Below the pieces are notes generated by a model. That model did not search any database. It had not been told where the DNA came from and worked only from the letters and a program-made list of their open reading frames with translations. DNA of 64,000 nt from Bradyrhizobium erythrophlei (GTDB lineage Bacteria; Pseudomonadota; Alphaproteobacteria; Rhizobiales; Xanthobacteraceae): NCBI RefSeq assembly GCF_900129505.1, contig NZ_LT670818.1:6357001-6421000 (forward strand), read 5' to 3'. How positions within the stretch are numbered: the stretch's first letter is position 1; each line of letters opens with the position of its first letter. This document shows positions 63,163-64,000 of the stretch, in pieces. The position numbers and the translations under genes are program-made.

Positions 63163-64000
63163 TCAAACCCTGGCGCGAACGGGACGCAGCAGGAAGGCCG
63201 GCAGATGCGAGTGGTCGGCGGGTTCGGAAGCGGCATCGCGCGGCGCCTGCGGCGCTTCGGCGCGGCCGATCGAGGGCGCGCGTGAGGGCGCTGGCGCGGC
63301 TGGTGGCGTGAACGCGGCGGCCGGCGCCTGCGGCTTCGGGCCGGAATGGCGGCCGCCGCCGGAGCGGCCGGGCTCGCGTTCCCGCCGCGGCTTGCGGCCG
63401 CCGCGCGAACCTTCGCGTGATCCTTCCCTTGCGCCGTCGTGCGCGCCTTCGCGGCCACGGTGATGACGTGGCCGTTCGGTTTCGCCGCCGGACGATGCGG
63501 CTGCACCGTCGGCCACCGGGCTCTCGGCGTGACCCTCGACGCGGGGAATGGCTTGTCCGATCAGCCTTTCGATCGCCGCCATCGATTTGTAGTCGAGCGG
63601 GGAGACGATGGAGATCGCGGTGCCGGCGCGCCCGGCGCGGCCGGTACGGCCGATACGGTGCACATAGTCGTCGGCGTGATGGGGGACGTCGAAATTGAAG
63701 ACGTGGCTCACGGCCGGAATGTCGAGGCCGCGGGCGGCGACGTCGGAGGCGACCAGGAGCGGGATTTCACCTTTGCGGAATTGATCGAGTGCTGCGGTGC
63801 GCGCCGACTGATCCATGTCGCCGTGCAGGGCGCCGACGCTGAAGCCGTGCTTCTGCAGCGACTTGTGCAACAGTGCCACTTCGCGCTTGCGGTTGCAGAA
63901 GATGATTGCGTTGTTGAGATCCTTGGCTTCGCGCAACAGGCGGCGCAGGATATCGCGCTTTTCGTGCGGCTCCCGGCTGACCGGAACCTGAAACTGTGAC
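63163..64000 (-). CDS. rhlE: DEAD-box RNA helicase (RhlE-like), C-terminal part, runs off right edge
   Basis: The frame is open from 64000 to the stop at 63163 (279 codons); the N-terminal helicase core lies outside. Seen: helicase C domain with AIIFCNRKREVALLHKSLQK, GALHGDMDQSARTAALDQFR, LLVASDVAARGLDIPAVSHV and YVHRIGRTGRAGRAGTA (motifs IV-VI). A 110-residue Arg/Gly/Pro-rich disordered tail follows (REGSRGGRKPRREREPGRSG), typical of RhlE. It unwinds RNA and can work with RNase E in the degradosome; rne is in this window. Confidence 0.92.
   Translation of the reverse strand, partial: SQFQVPVSREPHEKRDILRRLLREAKDLNNAIIFCNRKREVALLHKSLQKHGFSVGALHGDMDQSARTAALDQFRKGEIPLLVASDVAARGLDIPAVSHVFNFDVPHHADDYVHRIGRTGRAGRAGTAISIVSPLDYKSMAAIERLIGQAIPRVEGHAESPVADGAAASSGGETERPRHHRGREGAHDGAREGSREGSRGGRKPRREREPGRSGGGRHSGPKPQAPAAAFTPPAAPAPSRAPSIGRAEAPQAPRDAASEPADHSHLPAFLLRPVRARV

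Overview
The window is high-GC DNA from an alphaproteobacterium, almost certainly a Bradyrhizobium-like member of the Nitrobacteraceae. Support comes from gene content (aroQ-accB-accC, the suf operon order, a DUF1236 protein, an RNase E with an enlarged S1 domain), from the promoter classes seen (an EcfG-type stress promoter, a FixK/FNR box, a CtrA box, a sigma-54 promoter) and from several palindromic intergenic repeats of the kind scattered through Bradyrhizobium genomes. It reads as chromosomal core with little mobile DNA; the only clear mobile element is the edge of an IS630-type element at the left end.

Layout. 1-0.4 kb: 5' end of an IS630-family transposase next to a small membrane-protein gene it appears to cut short. 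0.5-6.9 kb (minus strand): aat, a three-gene phosphorelay joined by ATGA overlaps, accC, accB and aroQ. 7.1-10.3 kb (minus): stress-type DUF1236 secreted protein, a periplasmic DsbA-like thioredoxin and an M48 peptidase with TPRs. 10.4-13.8 kb (plus): aminotransferase, DctA-like symporter and two small orphan genes, one behind a FixK/FNR-type promoter. 13.9-19.4 kb: CoA-transferase, a LigB-type dioxygenase and DoxX pair divergent from a LysR regulator, and an ammonium transporter with a sigma-54 promoter. 19.6-22.6 kb: secreted small protein, a PP2C-Ser/Thr kinase fusion and three small hypothetical genes, two of them apparent convergent paralogues.

22.7-34.4 kb is an RNA and cell-envelope block: rne (minus) diverging from amiC (plus, CtrA box upstream), two tandem near-identical PBP1A genes, then prfB with its classical in-frame UGA and programmed +1 frameshift. 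34.4-40.3 kb: a beta-hydroxyacid dehydrogenase family protein, a frameshifted EamA exporter, an orphan branched-chain-type ABC binding protein, an M23 peptidase and a peroxiredoxin with a histone-H1-like tail. 40.6-49.8 kb: a large AsmA-like envelope protein, an acidic repeat protein, a chemoreceptor, an MFS transporter and tyrS. 50-53.9 kb: anmK, a GST behind a perfect 38-bp palindrome, an alpha/beta hydrolase and a membrane LytTR regulator. 54.1-61.2 kb: the complete suf Fe-S operon (IscS-like desulfurase, sufB, sufC, sufD, sufS, sufT, sufA). 61.4-64 kb: TfoX-like protein, diguanylate cyclase and a RhlE-type RNA helicase that runs off the right edge.

Themes: amiC, the PBP1A pair, the M23 peptidase and anmK all serve peptidoglycan turnover; rne and rhlE are typical RNA degradosome partners; the suf genes form one coherent pathway. 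I found no CRISPR array, rRNA or tRNA gene, prophage or obvious defence island. The most interesting signals are regulatory (the 38-bp palindrome, the FixK/FNR-driven microprotein, EcfG, CtrA and sigma-54 sites) and architectural (His-rich RNase E insert, PBP1A duplication, phosphatase-kinase fusion, H1-like tails). All functions are read from sequence by eye without database searches.
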